Positions 1 to 10,839 of a DNA stretch of 64,000 nucleotides are shown piece by piece. The stretch lies in contig CM057825.1 of NCBI GenBank assembly GCA_030068075.1, positions 124,531,239-124,595,238 on the forward strand, read 5' to 3'. This DNA is from Paguma larvata. Taxonomy: Eukaryota > Chordata > Mammalia > Carnivora > Viverridae. The stretch's first letter is position 1. Every line of letters starts with the position of its first letter. The notes beneath the pieces were generated by a model that saw only the letters and a list, made by a program, of their open reading frames with translations, was not told the DNA's origin and did not search any database. Position numbers and translations under genes: made by a program.

Positions 1-1139
1 CTCGTAGAAGCAGTTGTGGGTGTGTTGGGGGGGAGAGGAGGAGCAGGGGGCAGACGGGAGCCCTTCCCATACCTGGCTTCCCCTTTCCTCCCTTGTGGCT
101 CCAGAAACATCTCTATGACCCTCTTGGGTCTGGGGACTGCTGGCCGTGGAGGCCTCTCCGGGGTTTGAGGACAACTCTCTGTGAGCAGATGTGAAGGACT
201 GGCCTTCTCCAGTGCTGAAGGGAAAAGACCAATGTGACAAGGAAGCCATGGAGATGACAGGTGCAGGACCAGATCCCCAAGGCAGTGACACTGAAGGTAG
301 TTCAGCGTCTTCACCCAAGATGAGAGTGTGCGTGGGGGAGAGCGTCACGAGTGCGGGGTGTGAAAGAGGAGCAGTCTTGGGACCGAGTCCTCTCAGTCCT
401 GCACAATGGCAGCTGACAAGTCACGTCATGGCTCTGCGGCTCTATGTCCTCCTCTGTAAGCATCTTCCCCCAGAGCAGGAGGTAGATTTGAATGTAACCC
501 CGAGGTGCTCTGTAGAGTGTTGAATAAGCGTTCGCTCTTAGGATTAATATCGTCGTCAGCGGGGCATTGGAGAGCCGCCATCAGAACCGCGAAGGCTTGC
601 GCAGAAGGGGAGATGAAGAAGGGGGCTCGCCTCCCGCGCGCAGTAGGCATTGCCCTCATCGGCGCTCTCGCTGCTGAGGCCAGGAATCCAGCCCCCTCTC
701 TGTCTCTTCCAGAGGGCCATTCTCTTTGCCTTTTGTCCCCTGGCAAGAACACCAGGAGAGAAATTAAAGCCAAAAGGGCTAAACCGTCTGCGATAGGAGA
801 ACAGAGCGTGTGATAATGATATATAAAGCTAAAAGCACTAAGTGGGCAAAACTGGAGCTCCGAGTGAGTAAAACCAAGATAAATCCGTCCCTCGAGAGCT
901 ATAACACATAACTCAAATGACGGGAGCAGCGGGGGTCCACAGTCCCCTGGAAGAGCAGTTTGTCGTCGTGTGGAGCGGAGCCTCCGCTCAGCATCGATGA
1001 TTCCCTTGTGCTCCGGGCTGGCAGTGGAGGCCAGCCCCCGGGGTTAAAGCTGCCCGGAGTAAGGCTCCTGCTGGAAACCGGGCACATACAGCCCACCCTG
1101 TCTGCAGCAGAAATCTGAGGTCCCACCCCTGGCCCCACT
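1..1139. other. Unassigned unique sequence with a CpG-rich block
   Basis: No recognisable repeat or gene. About 540-670 is unusually rich in CpG (CGTCGTCAGCGGGG, CCGCGCGCAG). The overlapping frames are about 100 codons, lack recognisable domains and are open on both strands, which is weak evidence for coding. It could be an old exon, a small CpG island or a GC-biased spacer; the sequence alone does not decide. Confidence 0.4.
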
Positions 1140-1300
1140 GTGGAATGCGGGGGAGAATTGGAGACCTGGAGTTTAGTTTTGTGCTGTGTGACCTTGATCA
1201 AGTTACTTTGCCTCTCTGAACCCCGATTTTCTTACACGGAAGTTGGAGATAGAAATGTCTGCCGTGGTGAGGATGTGCAGAAACCCATTCAGCAGCATGG
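1140..1300 (+). mobile_element. MIR SINE fragment
   Basis: The segment GCTGTGTGACCTTGATCAAG followed by TTACTTTGCCTCTCTGAACC is the conserved MIR core (tgtgaccttgggcaagttac), in sense orientation and diverged as expected for an ancient mammalian element. Ends are approximate. Confidence 0.75.
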
Positions 1301-1334
1301 CTTCACAGCTGTGTTTTTGGACATTCTTTTAAAG

Positions 1335-1490
1335 GAGTGGTTCCCAAAGTGGAATCCCTGAAAGAACAGTAGCGGCTTCCCTTGGGATCTTGTTAGAAAT
1401 GCACATTCTTGGGCCAAACCCTAGACCTCCTGATTCAGAAGTGCCCCACAGTCTGTGTTTCTATGAGCCTTCCGATGCAGGCTGACACGG
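1335..1490 (+). mobile_element. MER5A-like hAT-Charlie MITE
   Basis: Contains the hallmark order of the MER5 family: a GTGGTTCCCAAAGTG start, then CTTGTTAGAAATGCACATTC, then TGATTCAGAAG and a CAGTCTGTGTTTCTA block. This is a non-autonomous hAT DNA transposon with no coding capacity. Boundaries are approximate. Confidence 0.7.
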
Positions 1491-1750
1491 AGCAGCCATT
1501 CCTTTATTGAAAAGTGGCTCCAACTTGTATTCTTGTCCCCTTACAACTTAGTTTGCTAACGTAACTCATTAATAACGATGGCAGAGGCTCGGTGTCCAGG
1601 GGGTCAGCTGGGCTTCCGGGCAGTTCCTAGGATTGGCAGAGAGAGTCCTTGTCCAAGGAGGCAGTGGAGGGAGCCTAGGGGCGGGCTTCGAATCTCCCTG
1701 AGGGCTCTCTGCAGGTGTCTGTGGGCCCTTCACTCCAGAGTCAACCACCT

Positions 1751-1837
1751 CCCTAACCCCAACCTAACCCTAACCCTAACCCTAACCCTAACCCCAACCC
1801 CAACCCCAACCCCAACCCTAACCCTAACCCCAACCCC
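1751..1837. repeat. Interstitial telomere-like array (CCCTAA/CCCCAA)
   Basis: About 14 hexamer units. The array starts with mixed units, continues as four to five uninterrupted CCCTAA units, then four CCCCAA units, two CCCTAA units and CCCCAA again. CCCTAA is the vertebrate telomere repeat (C-rich strand). CCCCAA differs by one transition and occurs in blocks, suggesting unit homogenisation after insertion. Flanking sequence is ordinary unique DNA, so this is an internal telomeric site rather than a chromosome end. Confidence 0.9.
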
Positions 1838-3114
1838 AGACTCCAGAAATGCATTCACTCGTGCAGGTGGGAAATTATGCCCCAATTCCCTCTAAAGGGG
1901 GGGCTTTTGTAACTTAAGAGCCCAAATTTTACAACTTACAACATGAGACGTTTGAAGTGGAAAGTCTTCCGTCTGCTTTTCTTCAACCCCTTCCTCAAGT
2001 AAATCAGTGTCATAGAACCTAGTTGCTGCTAGTGTGGGGGAAGAAAGAATAAGGAGTGACAAGAACCACGTGAAGGGAAGAGCAGAGGCAGGGATATCAA
2101 AGGCGATGTCTTGCCACACGTACATGTAAGATACAGGGGCCAACTGCTCTGCTGAGCCTCGCAGGACAAACTTACCCTTCCTTTAGGGAACTATTCGCAT
2201 CACTTTCTTGGGAGGCCGGGCACCCACATTCAGAACGCCGCTCAGGTATAGCTTCCTATCCCACCACCCGTTGCCCTTGTAATAACTTTCCATCCTGTAA
2301 ATAACTTGGGTCTCTCTCTCTTCTGACCCTGTAGAACTTAGCGAGCCGGAGTGATCCGTTTCCGTCTCTCATCACGCTCGTCTGGCTACGCTGTTGGCCA
2401 GAGCTGGATGGAGAAACTGCTTTGCGTGTGTTTCAAAACCTCATTCTGCTGGTTTCAATGTGGTTTTTTGTAGTTACGTTCGGAGAAACGTGGATTTTGT
2501 GGTTCCACACTTTTAACTGTGATCTCACTGTTGTGTGTCTAGTGGGGTGAGGATTTAAAGGCATCACAAGGAGGCTGCTTCCATCTGGTTAGAGACGCAG
2601 AGAAGACTTGCCGCCATTCTTGGAAGCGTAAAGCTCCACATTCAGCTGGACTGAGAGGGGTCGGGCAGGTGTTTCAATTTGATGTTTGCATGATGCGTCA
2701 GCATGTCTAAAATGCACTAGTATTATTAAACATTAAATGTAATTTTGTCAGGTAACTCAGTGAGCTGGGTCAGAATGAGAGGGATTGATAAGATATAAGG
2801 ACTGGTCAGAAAGTCACCAGAGTGATAGAGCACATTTCTTTGAATCACACCTTCAACTGCATAGGAAAGTCTGAATCAGGACAGAGCATTCTTCATAGCT
2901 GGAAGCCATGGGAAGCCCTAACTGATAGCACTTTGTAACTGCTCTTCAGGAAGAGCATTCTAGAGGGTTTCCTTGGAAAGATGCAATAATCCCACCAGGC
3001 TAAAGCCTGAGTAATTGCATGATGAAGTCACCAAGCCGGTTCTGAAGGTGATCTTGGTTCCAATTTTCTCATAGCCATTTGTCCAGTCTTGACCAATGAA
3101 CAGATGGAGTAATT
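1838..3114. other. Unassigned sequence
   Basis: No gene and no repeat family recognised. Mixed composition with AT-rich blocks around 2440-2520 and 2690-2750. The frame on the minus strand at 1892-2143 has no domain or exon-like context. Confidence 0.4.
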
Positions 3115-3665
3115 CTCGTTCTAGGTCTAGGTTCAAGTCTAGGTCTAGTCTAGCTCCAGGTCTAGGTCCAGGTCTAGGTCCAGCTCTAGGACTAGGTCCA
3201 GTTCTAGGTCCAAGTCCAGGTCTAGGCCTAGGTCTATTTCTAGGCCAGGTCTAGATCCAGGTCCAGGTCTCCTTCTAGGTCTAGCTCTAGTTCTAGTTCT
3301 AGGTCCAGGTATTAGGTGTAGGTGTAGGTATAGTTCTAGGTCTAGGTCTAATTATATATCTAGTTCTAGGTCTAGCTCTGGTCTAGGTCCAGCTCTAGTT
3401 CTAGGTCTTTGTCCAGCTCTAGCTCTAGGTCTAGTTCTAGGTCTAGTTGTAGGGCTAGCTCTAGGTCTAGCTCTAGGTTTAGTTCTAAGTCTAGTTCTAG
3501 GTCTTTGTCCAGCTCTAGCTCTAGGTCTAGTTCTAGGTCTAGTTGTAGGGCTAGCTCTAGGTCTAGCTCTAGGTTTAGTTCTAAGTCTAGTTCTAGGTCT
3601 TTGTCCAGCTCTAGCTCTAGGGCTAGCTCTAGGTCTAGTTCTAGGGCTAGTTCTAGGCCCAGATC
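3115..3665. repeat. Hexameric minisatellite (AGGTCT/AGTTCT) with 96-bp higher-order unit
   Basis: A 550-bp array of hexamers of the form AG-N-TCT (AGGTCT, AGTTCT, AGCTCT, AGGTCC). The first 290 bp are irregular. From 3406 the motif TCTTTGTCC recurs at 3406, 3502 and 3598, exactly 96 bp apart (16 hexamers), and the sequence between these points is essentially identical. So the right half has a higher-order repeat of two full units plus a partial third. It translates as Ser-Ser-Arg on the plus strand and Leu-Glu-Leu-Asp on the minus strand, which is a consequence of the 6-bp period. Confidence 0.95.
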
Positions 3666-4095
3666 TAACTCTGAGCCCTGACCTTTGGGATTCTGTTTAT
3701 CTGCATTGCGAAAGTCCTGGTAAGTTGGTTGCCCCAGAAATCCCCCCTTTACCTCTGATGCTTCCTCCTTGTAACTTTCTATCTGCTCACATCCCTGTCT
3801 GCTCTCCTTGGCAATAAGTCCCCACTTGTTAATGCTGGGTTCCAAGATGTGCCCGGTTTCACATGGAGGTTTCTCTTCCTCCTCTTGCAGTAGTCCTGAA
3901 TGAAATCGGTTTTGACTCTCTTCATGGCTGCCCAGCTCTGATTTTTCCTTGACACTATTCTTCAGTAGCAGGGAGTGTGAGTTCTGGTATTAGTTCTAGC
4001 AAGTGGCCTGTTGCAAATACCTAAAATTGGCTAGAATTTGTAAGAGGTTTTTTGTTTTGTTTCGCTTTTGTTTTCTTTGTTTGTTTTACTTTTTA
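3666..4095. other. Unassigned sequence
   Basis: Flank between the minisatellite and the first SINE. It includes a T/G-rich run near 4048-4090 and no recognisable gene. Confidence 0.4.
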
Positions 4096-4107
4096 AAGTA
4101 AGTTAGA

Positions 4108-4285
4108 GTTGGGGCACCTGGGTGGCTTAGTTAGTTAAGCATCTGACACTTGACTTCAGCTCCGTCTTGTTCTCGCAGCCTTGAGGTCGAGCCCTGCTTC
4201 GGGCTTCGTGCTGGCTGTGGAGACTGCTTGGGATGCTCTCTCTCCCTCTCCCTCTCAAAAAAAAGTAATTAATTTTTCAAAATTT
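4108..4285 (+). mobile_element. Carnivore tRNA-Lys SINE (feline type)
   Basis: Starts GGGGCACCTGGGTGGCTTAG at 4111 and ends in an A-rich tail. Flanked by an exact 12-bp target-site duplication, AAGTAAGTTAGA at 4096-4107 and 4286-4297, so the insertion is complete and the boundaries are firm. The body is diverged and shortened, which suggests an older copy. Confidence 0.93.
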
Positions 4286-4297
4286 AAGTAAGTTAGA

Positions 4298-4998
4298 ATC
4301 CTTAGGGAGCTTCTCAGTGATGGATATGTGGACATTTATTATACTATTTTTATGTAAAAATTTGGAACTTTTTATCACAAAAATGTATCTCAAATAATGT
4401 GGATTTCGTTCACTTGTTTTCCAAAACACTTTCTTGTATGTTGGTGACAGAGGTGATGGCCGGGCGAGGAGCCTGCGATGTCAGCGAAGGGGTCCTGGCC
4501 AAGTGACAGCCGAATTGAGTCGAAAGATGAGGGAGGAGGGAACAGCTGGGTGAGTGTGCATTTTGGAGACAAGGCGGGCAGTCCTCTGCGCATACCATAC
4601 AGTGCCGTGGAAGGTTTGGAATCGGCCGGTAGAAGATAGTTTTGAAACGTTCACCTGTGTTTTCCTCACTCACTTTCCCGTCCTCATTGCCTTGGTTTCT
4701 CACCGAGCCATTCTGTTCTATATTCGCGCTGGCATACGACAGCCAAGAGAAAAACAAACGGAGTCTCTTACGGGCTTTTGAATGTCCAAGCTGAGGCTGA
4801 AGGGGAACAGAAAAGAAACAGAGTTACCTACTCCTCCCCCACCTCCAGCCTAGCTGGGGGAAGGGAGAGACAAAACCTGGGGAGAAGAGAGTACCTGGAG
4901 GTGCCCCCTGCCAGGGACCAGTATGCAGCATGCATCAAATCTCTGTCGGTTCATTTGGAGAAGGTTCCACACGTGCTTTCTAGTTCATGACACAAGCA
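4298..4998. other. Unassigned sequence
   Basis: Unique-looking DNA between two SINEs. Several overlapping minus-strand frames at 4390-4757 exist in three different frames, none with a recognisable motif, so no gene is called. Confidence 0.4.
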
Positions 4999-5014
4999 AG
5001 ATGTGGAAAATGTA

Positions 5015-5235
5015 GGGGCGCCTGGGTGGCTCAGTCAGTTGGACTTTAGAATTCGGCTCAGGTCACGATCTCACGGTTCGTGAGTTCCAGCCCAGCATCG
5101 GGCTCTGTGCTGACAGCTCAGAGCCTGAAGCCTGCTTCGGATTCTGTGTCTCCCTCTCTCCCTGCCCTTCCTCTGCTTATGTTGTCTCTCTCCTCTCTCT
5201 CTCTCAAAAATAAACATTAAAGAAATTTTAAAAAA
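5015..5235 (+). mobile_element. Carnivore tRNA-Lys SINE, full length
   Basis: Head GGGGCGCCTGGGTGGCTCAG, CT-rich body and AAAAATAAACATTAAAG tail are all present. Target-site duplications are AGATGTGGAAAATG at 4999-5012 and AGATGTAGAAAATG at 5236-5249 (13 of 14 matching). It is the last such SINE before a 14.7-kb gap. Confidence 0.95.
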
Positions 5236-5249
5236 AGATGTAGAAAATG

Positions 5250-6999
5250 CATGTCACAAGACCCCTTTTCATAAAACACATGCTGACCACGCCCCACTGC
5301 TAAGGTACAAAATTGTATGTTTGCCTATATTTATATAAACATGGACAAGAGAAAGACACACCTTGCCTCCTAATGTTGTCGACTTGGGGGAGAAAAAAGA
5401 TGGAAAGGAAGGAACGTAAAAAAAAAAAAAAAGTTCTTTCATTCCTTGTAACCCAAAAACCTTCACCTCTGGTTGGCTCATGTGTCCTAATCATGGCGGT
5501 AAATCTATCCCGAAGCCAGGAACTCTTATCAGACTGGTGATGGCTGCTTGGAGAGGGCGGGAGGGTTGCAGAACTTTCCTGTCTCACTTACACATTTCTG
5601 TATTGCTCAGTGCTCCGCAGACATTCAGGTCCACATTGCGTCTCTGATTATAAAAAGCGACCCATATTATATATGGAATAGAGAGAGGTATATACATATC
5701 CGGGTTTTACAGTGTACGAGAAGAGTGCACCATAAAACATTTACGATAACTCCATTTATGTGGAGTGACGACATGCAAAAATAGAACCACAACTGGAACA
5801 GAACAGATACCTATGAGGACATTTAGGACAAATAACAGTAACATTTTGGGTTTGAGTTGTTTTTACCAGGTTCCTGGGCTCCCCCACGTTTGATCAGGCA
5901 AAAAGAGCCCCTATCTGAAAGATAACACAAGTGCCAGTTGAGCCACACACAGTAGGCACCCGACAAATGGTTTAAAGGAAGTGATAGGATTCTCAAAATC
6001 CAGTCAAACTGTTGTCATTGTGGAGACATAAAGAACTTCGCCTAGAGAAGCCAAGGGTAGCCGAGAAAGAGCTCACCCTATCCTCTCTTTAGAAAGAAAA
6101 GCAAGCATGGATTTGATTCAGGAGGTCCAAAAACGATGGCGAGAAGAGAGCTTTTCACCCTGCCACCTTACAGCCAGAGCTTTGCAGCAGAACTTGGAGG
6201 CCGTGGGCTTCAGGCATCGGATATGCTGAGACTTTACCTTCCGACCAGGAGCAAAGGCAGAGACATGAGATGAGCCTTCAGTTTCCCGTTACTGCGCTTT
6301 GAATTTGCAGGGCTTGAAAACGGCAGAAGTTAAGAGCCAGCGGTGTGGCTTTCCTGATGCCCTGGCTAAGCTGGCAGCCACTCTTCTGTCATTGCTCTGT
6401 CCATCTGAATGAGTCGAGATGGGGTCGCACGCACCATTTTATACCCAAGGGCCAAGCAGAGCGTCAGGCACAGGGCAGCTGCTCAGTAACTCTCTGGTAA
6501 ATGGATGTATGGGTGAGGAGGCGAGTGAATGAAATAAATTCGCGCCTAAGAAGAAGCCCTGCCACAGCTCTGAATTATCCCTGCAGGCGAGGGTGGCCTC
6601 GTGTGAAGCTGTCCCTCATCTTCGCGCCGTCCTTTCCTGTACAAGGACCCGCTCGAGGATAATGACCCCTGGGCTCTCAGCACGCAGATGGCAGCCATGG
6701 AATGAAGCAAATTTAACAGCCTCCTCCTGAAACGCTGCTGAACCCCCATCACATGCAAGACATCAACCTGGAGTGTCAGGTGGGAGAGAGGAGGGATAAA
6801 TGGAAACACTTGGCTCTCAAGGAATTTTCAGGCTTACGGGGTACCTATTAGACAAAGACCTAAAAATGTCCCCTCCTGAAATATAAGACTATCCCCAGAC
6901 AGACACTGGTAGTCATCCCTGTAAGAACTCTGGGGAAAACAGTGCTAGAGGAGGGACTGTCAGATGTCACACGGGGCTCCTTAAAGGAGAGACAAGAAC
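5250..6999. other. Unassigned sequence with a probable L2/MIR tail
   Basis: Mostly unique. Around 6440-6540 the string CAGGCACAGGG, then GCTCAGTAACTC and a GAGTGAATGAAATAAAT end, resemble the 3' tail shared by L2 and MIR elements (plus orientation). No exon or RNA gene recognised. Confidence 0.4.
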
Positions 7000-7200
7000 A
7001 GCACAGCAGCTCAGAACACAGGCTTGGAAGCCAGATCGCTCAGCTTGGATTCCAGCTCTCGCCACTGTCGGACCCTGGACACACCATGCAACTTTCCCCA
7101 TCCGTAGACCGTGGAGAGGACTGGTAACCATCTCCCAGTATGGCGAGGATTAAGTGTGCCGATTCACACGAACAGCTCAGAACAGTGACTGGCACATCAT
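7000..7200 (+). mobile_element. MIR SINE
   Basis: Sense MIR: CTTGGAAGCCAGATCGC, CTTGGATTCCAGCTCTC and a tail AGAACAGTGACTGGCACATC match the consensus order from the tRNA-related part to the 3' end. Confidence 0.75.
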
Positions 7201-7339
7201 AGATGGGACACGTGTGAGCCCTTACCTTCTCCTTCTAACCCAAAGAGATTACCTGGCTAGATAATTTGGGGGGGGGGACTTGCTGACAGAGAGGAGACCG
7301 GGAGACCAGTGGGGCAGCCTAGAGAGGTGGGGAGTGCGT

Positions 7340-7510
7340 GGCTGGTACGTTCAGCTCACCTGGTTCTAAGCCTGGCTCTACCACTTCCTACCCATGTGAC
7401 CTTGACTTAAACTCTGTAAAGCTCTGATGCCTCACTTATGAAATGATAATAGCAACTCTACTTTCACTGAAAACACATGTTAACCATGCCATGATAAATG
7501 GTAGTTATTA
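7340..7510 (+). mobile_element. MIR SINE
   Basis: GGTTCTAAGCCTGGCTCTAC, CCCATGTGACCTTGAC and TGAAATGATAATAGCAACTC correspond to the MIR head, core and tail-proximal parts in sense orientation. Confidence 0.75.
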
Positions 7511-8339
7511 TTAAAGAGAAGCACAGGAAAGAGGATCCCAGAGGGAGGTGAATAAATTAAGCATGATGACACGTCTTGTTTCTTACCCACCTTTCCCTTA
7601 TTCCCCCAGATTTGTTCAAGGCCTCATCATTACCAGTTTGCATTTCTATTTTAATCATGTTATAGGTTTACAGTATTTTTCCCTCTGCATCTTTATATGC
7701 TATAATTTGGGTACTATTTTTACACAACGAGGCCATTTTTAACCGAGAACAGATTCAATTGTCTTTCAGCATATATCATTGTTTATCTTAATTAATGCTA
7801 AAATATTCTTAGGGGGAAAAACACATCCCACAGAGTATTATGCAAGGAAACTTAGAATTCATTTTTGCCTCCCTCTTGTCTGGCATATCAATTTATAAAG
7901 GTTTTAGCATCCTGTTATTTCACTGACAATAACGCACGCTCTTAAACACAGACACCCATCTGTGGGAATCTAGTCACAAGGTGTCAGCAGCAGGTTGGGG
8001 GATTCGCGCCAGGAACGTGTGCGTTGGGAGGTGGAACGCTGACGGCTGAAAGACGAAGGGGACTCTGCTGGTGAGGTGAATGATACCAAGTGACGTCTGA
8101 AGTCACAGGCTTTGTCTCTGATTCACGGGAGCATTCCTGGGGTAGAACTGAACCAATCTCCAGTCTGGCCTTGAAGTGCCTAGCGAAGTTATTCTAGCTC
8201 TCCGCCAGTGATAGGCATCCTCGACGTCCATTCTCCTTCCTTCTAAACAGGTGCCCTGCTTGTCCCTTGGGGAATCACCCTCGCCACGCTCAGCCCAGGT
8301 ATTTTGAGAGAAGCTGTTTCCCCCACCTCCCCCCAGCTC
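7511..8339. other. Unassigned AT-rich sequence
   Basis: Positions 7560-7930 are AT-rich with no repeat recognised; 7930-8339 is more balanced. No coding signal beyond a 64-codon frame. Confidence 0.35.
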
Positions 8340-8745
8340 CAGGTATGGAAGTGTGATCAGTGATTACATACCATTTCCCTGACCACAGTGATTGGTTAAG
8401 GGATGACCGTGTGACCTAGTCAGAGCCAGTGAGATTTCATTTCGGGATTTGAGATGGAACCATTGAGAAAACGGGGTTCTCTGTCCATGAGGATGCTAAC
8501 CTAGTAGGCCTATTACCTGGAGCTGCCATCTTTACTATGAAAAAGGGAGAGCTTGCCCAAGATTGGAGTCAACATGAAAGAAAGCCGAGTTGAGAGACAG
8601 AGGCAGATTCTTGGTGCCATCTCCTCAATCTTGCTTAAAGCCAGGCTACCCTGTGGATCTTTCATGGAAGCCACTTAAAGTCCTCGTTTTGCTTAAGCTA
8701 GAGAGGGCTGAGTTTCTGTCACTCACAACCAAAGAATTCTGAGGA
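8340..8745 (+). mobile_element. Ancient ERVL-class LTR (LTR16/LTR33-like)
   Basis: The segment runs CAGTGATTGGTTAAGGGATG, CTAGTCAGAGCCAGTGAGAT, GGATGCTAACCTAG, then GAGCTGCCATCTT, GAGAGACAGAGGCAGATTC and finally TTTTGCTTAAGCTAGAGAGG before GAGTTTCTGTCAC. That order matches mammalian ERVL-type solo LTRs in sense orientation. The polyadenylation region is degraded. Family assignment is from memory and approximate. Confidence 0.5.
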
Positions 8746-9144
8746 TTTCAGTCTCACTGGAGAACCCACATTACTCTGTGAGAAGCCACTTTACTCTGCT
8801 GACGGGAGAAGAACCTGGACTGAGGACATCTTTCACCCCAGACCTGTTGGTCTTCCTAATAATGGGTAACGGTTTGGACTCTGAACAGTTCCAAGCAGTC
8901 CCTAAATCATACAGTTAGCCTGGATGTATTTCGAGAGGCTGGGTGACACCGAGATGTAAAATGTGGAACTTCAGCTGGCATGATGCTCTGGGGGTGGTTG
9001 AAAGAAAGCGAGCATGTCAGGGGTGTGAAGGACTCGGGCCAGGGAACTGACCTGGTGTGAAAGGGAGGTGCTGCAGACGACGTCCCAGGCGCGTGACCCG
9101 AATGTGGATGGGAGAGCGGAGATATGAAAAGTGTCCACAGGAAG
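8746..9144. other. Unassigned sequence
   Basis: No repeat or gene recognised; a 107-codon minus-strand frame overlaps the next MIR and is not convincing. Confidence 0.35.
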
Positions 9145-9345
9145 TCACTCACTTTTACTGACCGTTTCCCGTGGGCCAGGTGCTGTCCTAAATGCTTTAC
9201 TTGCACTGTTGTTTTGAATCCCCTCCCCAATCCCGTAAGTTGTGTGGTTTATTCTCTCCAATTTTACAAGTAAGGAAACTGAGGCATCGAGTGGTGAAGT
9301 GACTTGGTCAACCAGGGCCAGGATTCAAACTCCTGTCTGTCTGAC
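9145..9345 (-). mobile_element. MIR SINE, antisense
   Basis: GTGGGCCAGGTGCTGTCCTA, AAATGCTTTACTTGC, TTTTACAAGTAAGGAAACTG and AGGATTCAAACTCC are the reverse complement of the MIR tail, core and head in order. Confidence 0.8.
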
Positions 9346-9999
9346 TAGTGGGCGGTGACGCTGGGTTCTGGACTTCATAAAAGGCTTTGGCTAATGTCTG
9401 GGGGACATGGCAGAGGAGACAGCATCTAGCCTCCCGAGGTCCCAGGGCTGCTAAAACTAAGCTTTTTGTCAGAGACTCAACTCTGTAGGGGAAGACCCTG
9501 ATCCAGTGGGGAAGTGGAGGATGATAGGGAAACCGAGGCAGGAGCCTGAGATTGGAGCGAACGCAGTAGGGGTTGGTTGAGAGGCCTGGCCTAGTGGGTC
9601 AACATCTAGGGGCTTGTGGCCAAACATGGACATAGGCACCAAAATGAATTCCCGGCCTCCTACCCGACATTCTTTAGGGTTGGCTCAGGGCTGGGAGTCT
9701 GATGACAGAGTCTTACACAGAAAGGGAAGGAGAGTCTTCCAGAGGTCTGAGGTTTAAAAGAAAAATGCCTTTTACTCAATGAATAATGATTACAAATTAA
9801 TCATTAATCCTGGCCACTACTGGACCAGGCTCTTCCTCACACTCCACGATCTGAGACTCAGATGGTCCGAGTTGCCTGGGATCACGCAGGAGCGGAGCTG
9901 GCGTTGGCTCGATCTGCTGAAACATAAAGACGGCGCCCTACCCAGTCTGTATCTCCTGGGGCATCAGCTCCAAAAACATGAATCACGCAATGGTCCACA
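9346..9999. other. Unassigned sequence
   Basis: No family recognised. The segment 9780-9900 has short MIR-like words (GAGACTCAGATGG) that are too weak to call. Confidence 0.35.
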
Positions 10000-10250
10000 T
10001 TTACTTATGGGCGGGCCATGCAAGGCAGGGTGCCAAGCTCAGATTACTTTGTGTCATCCCTACAGCAATGCCAGGGTGTCTCCCTAGGTACCATCACCCC
10101 CACCGTGATCATTGATGTCTCTGTTTTACTGTTGAGGAAACAGACTCAGAAAGATGACTTGGCCTTTACGTGGCCAAGATCACAAAGCTTGCAAATGCAG
10201 CATCAGAATCTGCGCCCAGGCAGCCTGTGCGTTCAGACGTGTCCCAGCTT
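10000..10250 (-). mobile_element. MIR SINE, antisense
   Basis: Tail-like AGATTACTTTGTGTCATCCC, then TGTTTTACTGTTGAGGAAAC, CGTGGCCAAGATCACAAAG and a head-like ATCTGCGCCCAGGCAGCC give the antisense MIR order. Diverged. Confidence 0.7.
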
Positions 10251-10269
10251 TTAACCAGGACACCTGCAC

Positions 10270-10415
10270 CTACACACTGTGCCTCAGTTTCTCCAGCTGT
10301 GAAAGTAAGTCGAGCGCTAAGCATGCCCACCCCCCAAGTTATCGGGAGAACAACACTAACTAAAATGTACAAAGGGCTCATAAGAGTGCCTGGCACATAA
10401 AGCTCAGCCCAGGCT
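10270..10415 (+). mobile_element. MIR SINE fragment
   Basis: CTGTGCCTCAGTTTCTCCAG, then AGGGCTCATAAGAGTGCC and TGGCACATAAAGC, are the 3' half of MIR in sense orientation. It follows directly after an antisense MIR, so the two form an inverted pair. Confidence 0.7.
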
Positions 10416-10839
10416 GACTTTTGCTATGGTTATTTCCGTTTTGGCATTACCCTGTCCAAAAGGATACTTCTCCCTTTGCCACGGCTAGTCCTCGATGCTC
10501 AAGTGTGCCGGCAGAGAGGCAGGGTGGTTGTGTGCACTGGGGCCTCCTAGGGTGATCCTGAGGCTAGAGATAAAAGAAGCTAACTTGACATAACTTCATA
10601 AACCCATTTTAATCCAGACATTGATTTTCCTTTGGAATAATCCCCTTCCCGTTCACACGTGGGGTCCCTGCTCGTCTCTAATACAGACGTGAGTATCGAT
10701 AACACTATTGAGATAAAACAGTTGCCTCTTTCTTATTCCTTTTGTTCATCGGTCACCCCAGGCCTGTCTCTGCCTTTTCATTCTGTTACCCAGCACCACT
10801 CACTAGAGAGCCTTCCTCTTCCCTCTCCAGCCATAACTC

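Noticed and set aside
3372..3845. Open frames encoding Ser-Ser-Arg (plus) and Leu-Glu-Leu-Asp (minus) repeats, resembling an SR-rich or acidic repeat protein
   Set aside because: The frames are a direct consequence of a stop-free 6-bp minisatellite; they are open on both strands, have no flanking coding sequence and change with repeat number.
5015..5090. tRNA-like sequences with A and B boxes (also at the head of every plus SINE)
   Set aside because: These are the tRNA-Lys-derived heads of SINEs, joined to a SINE body and A tail and flanked by target duplications, not tRNA genes.
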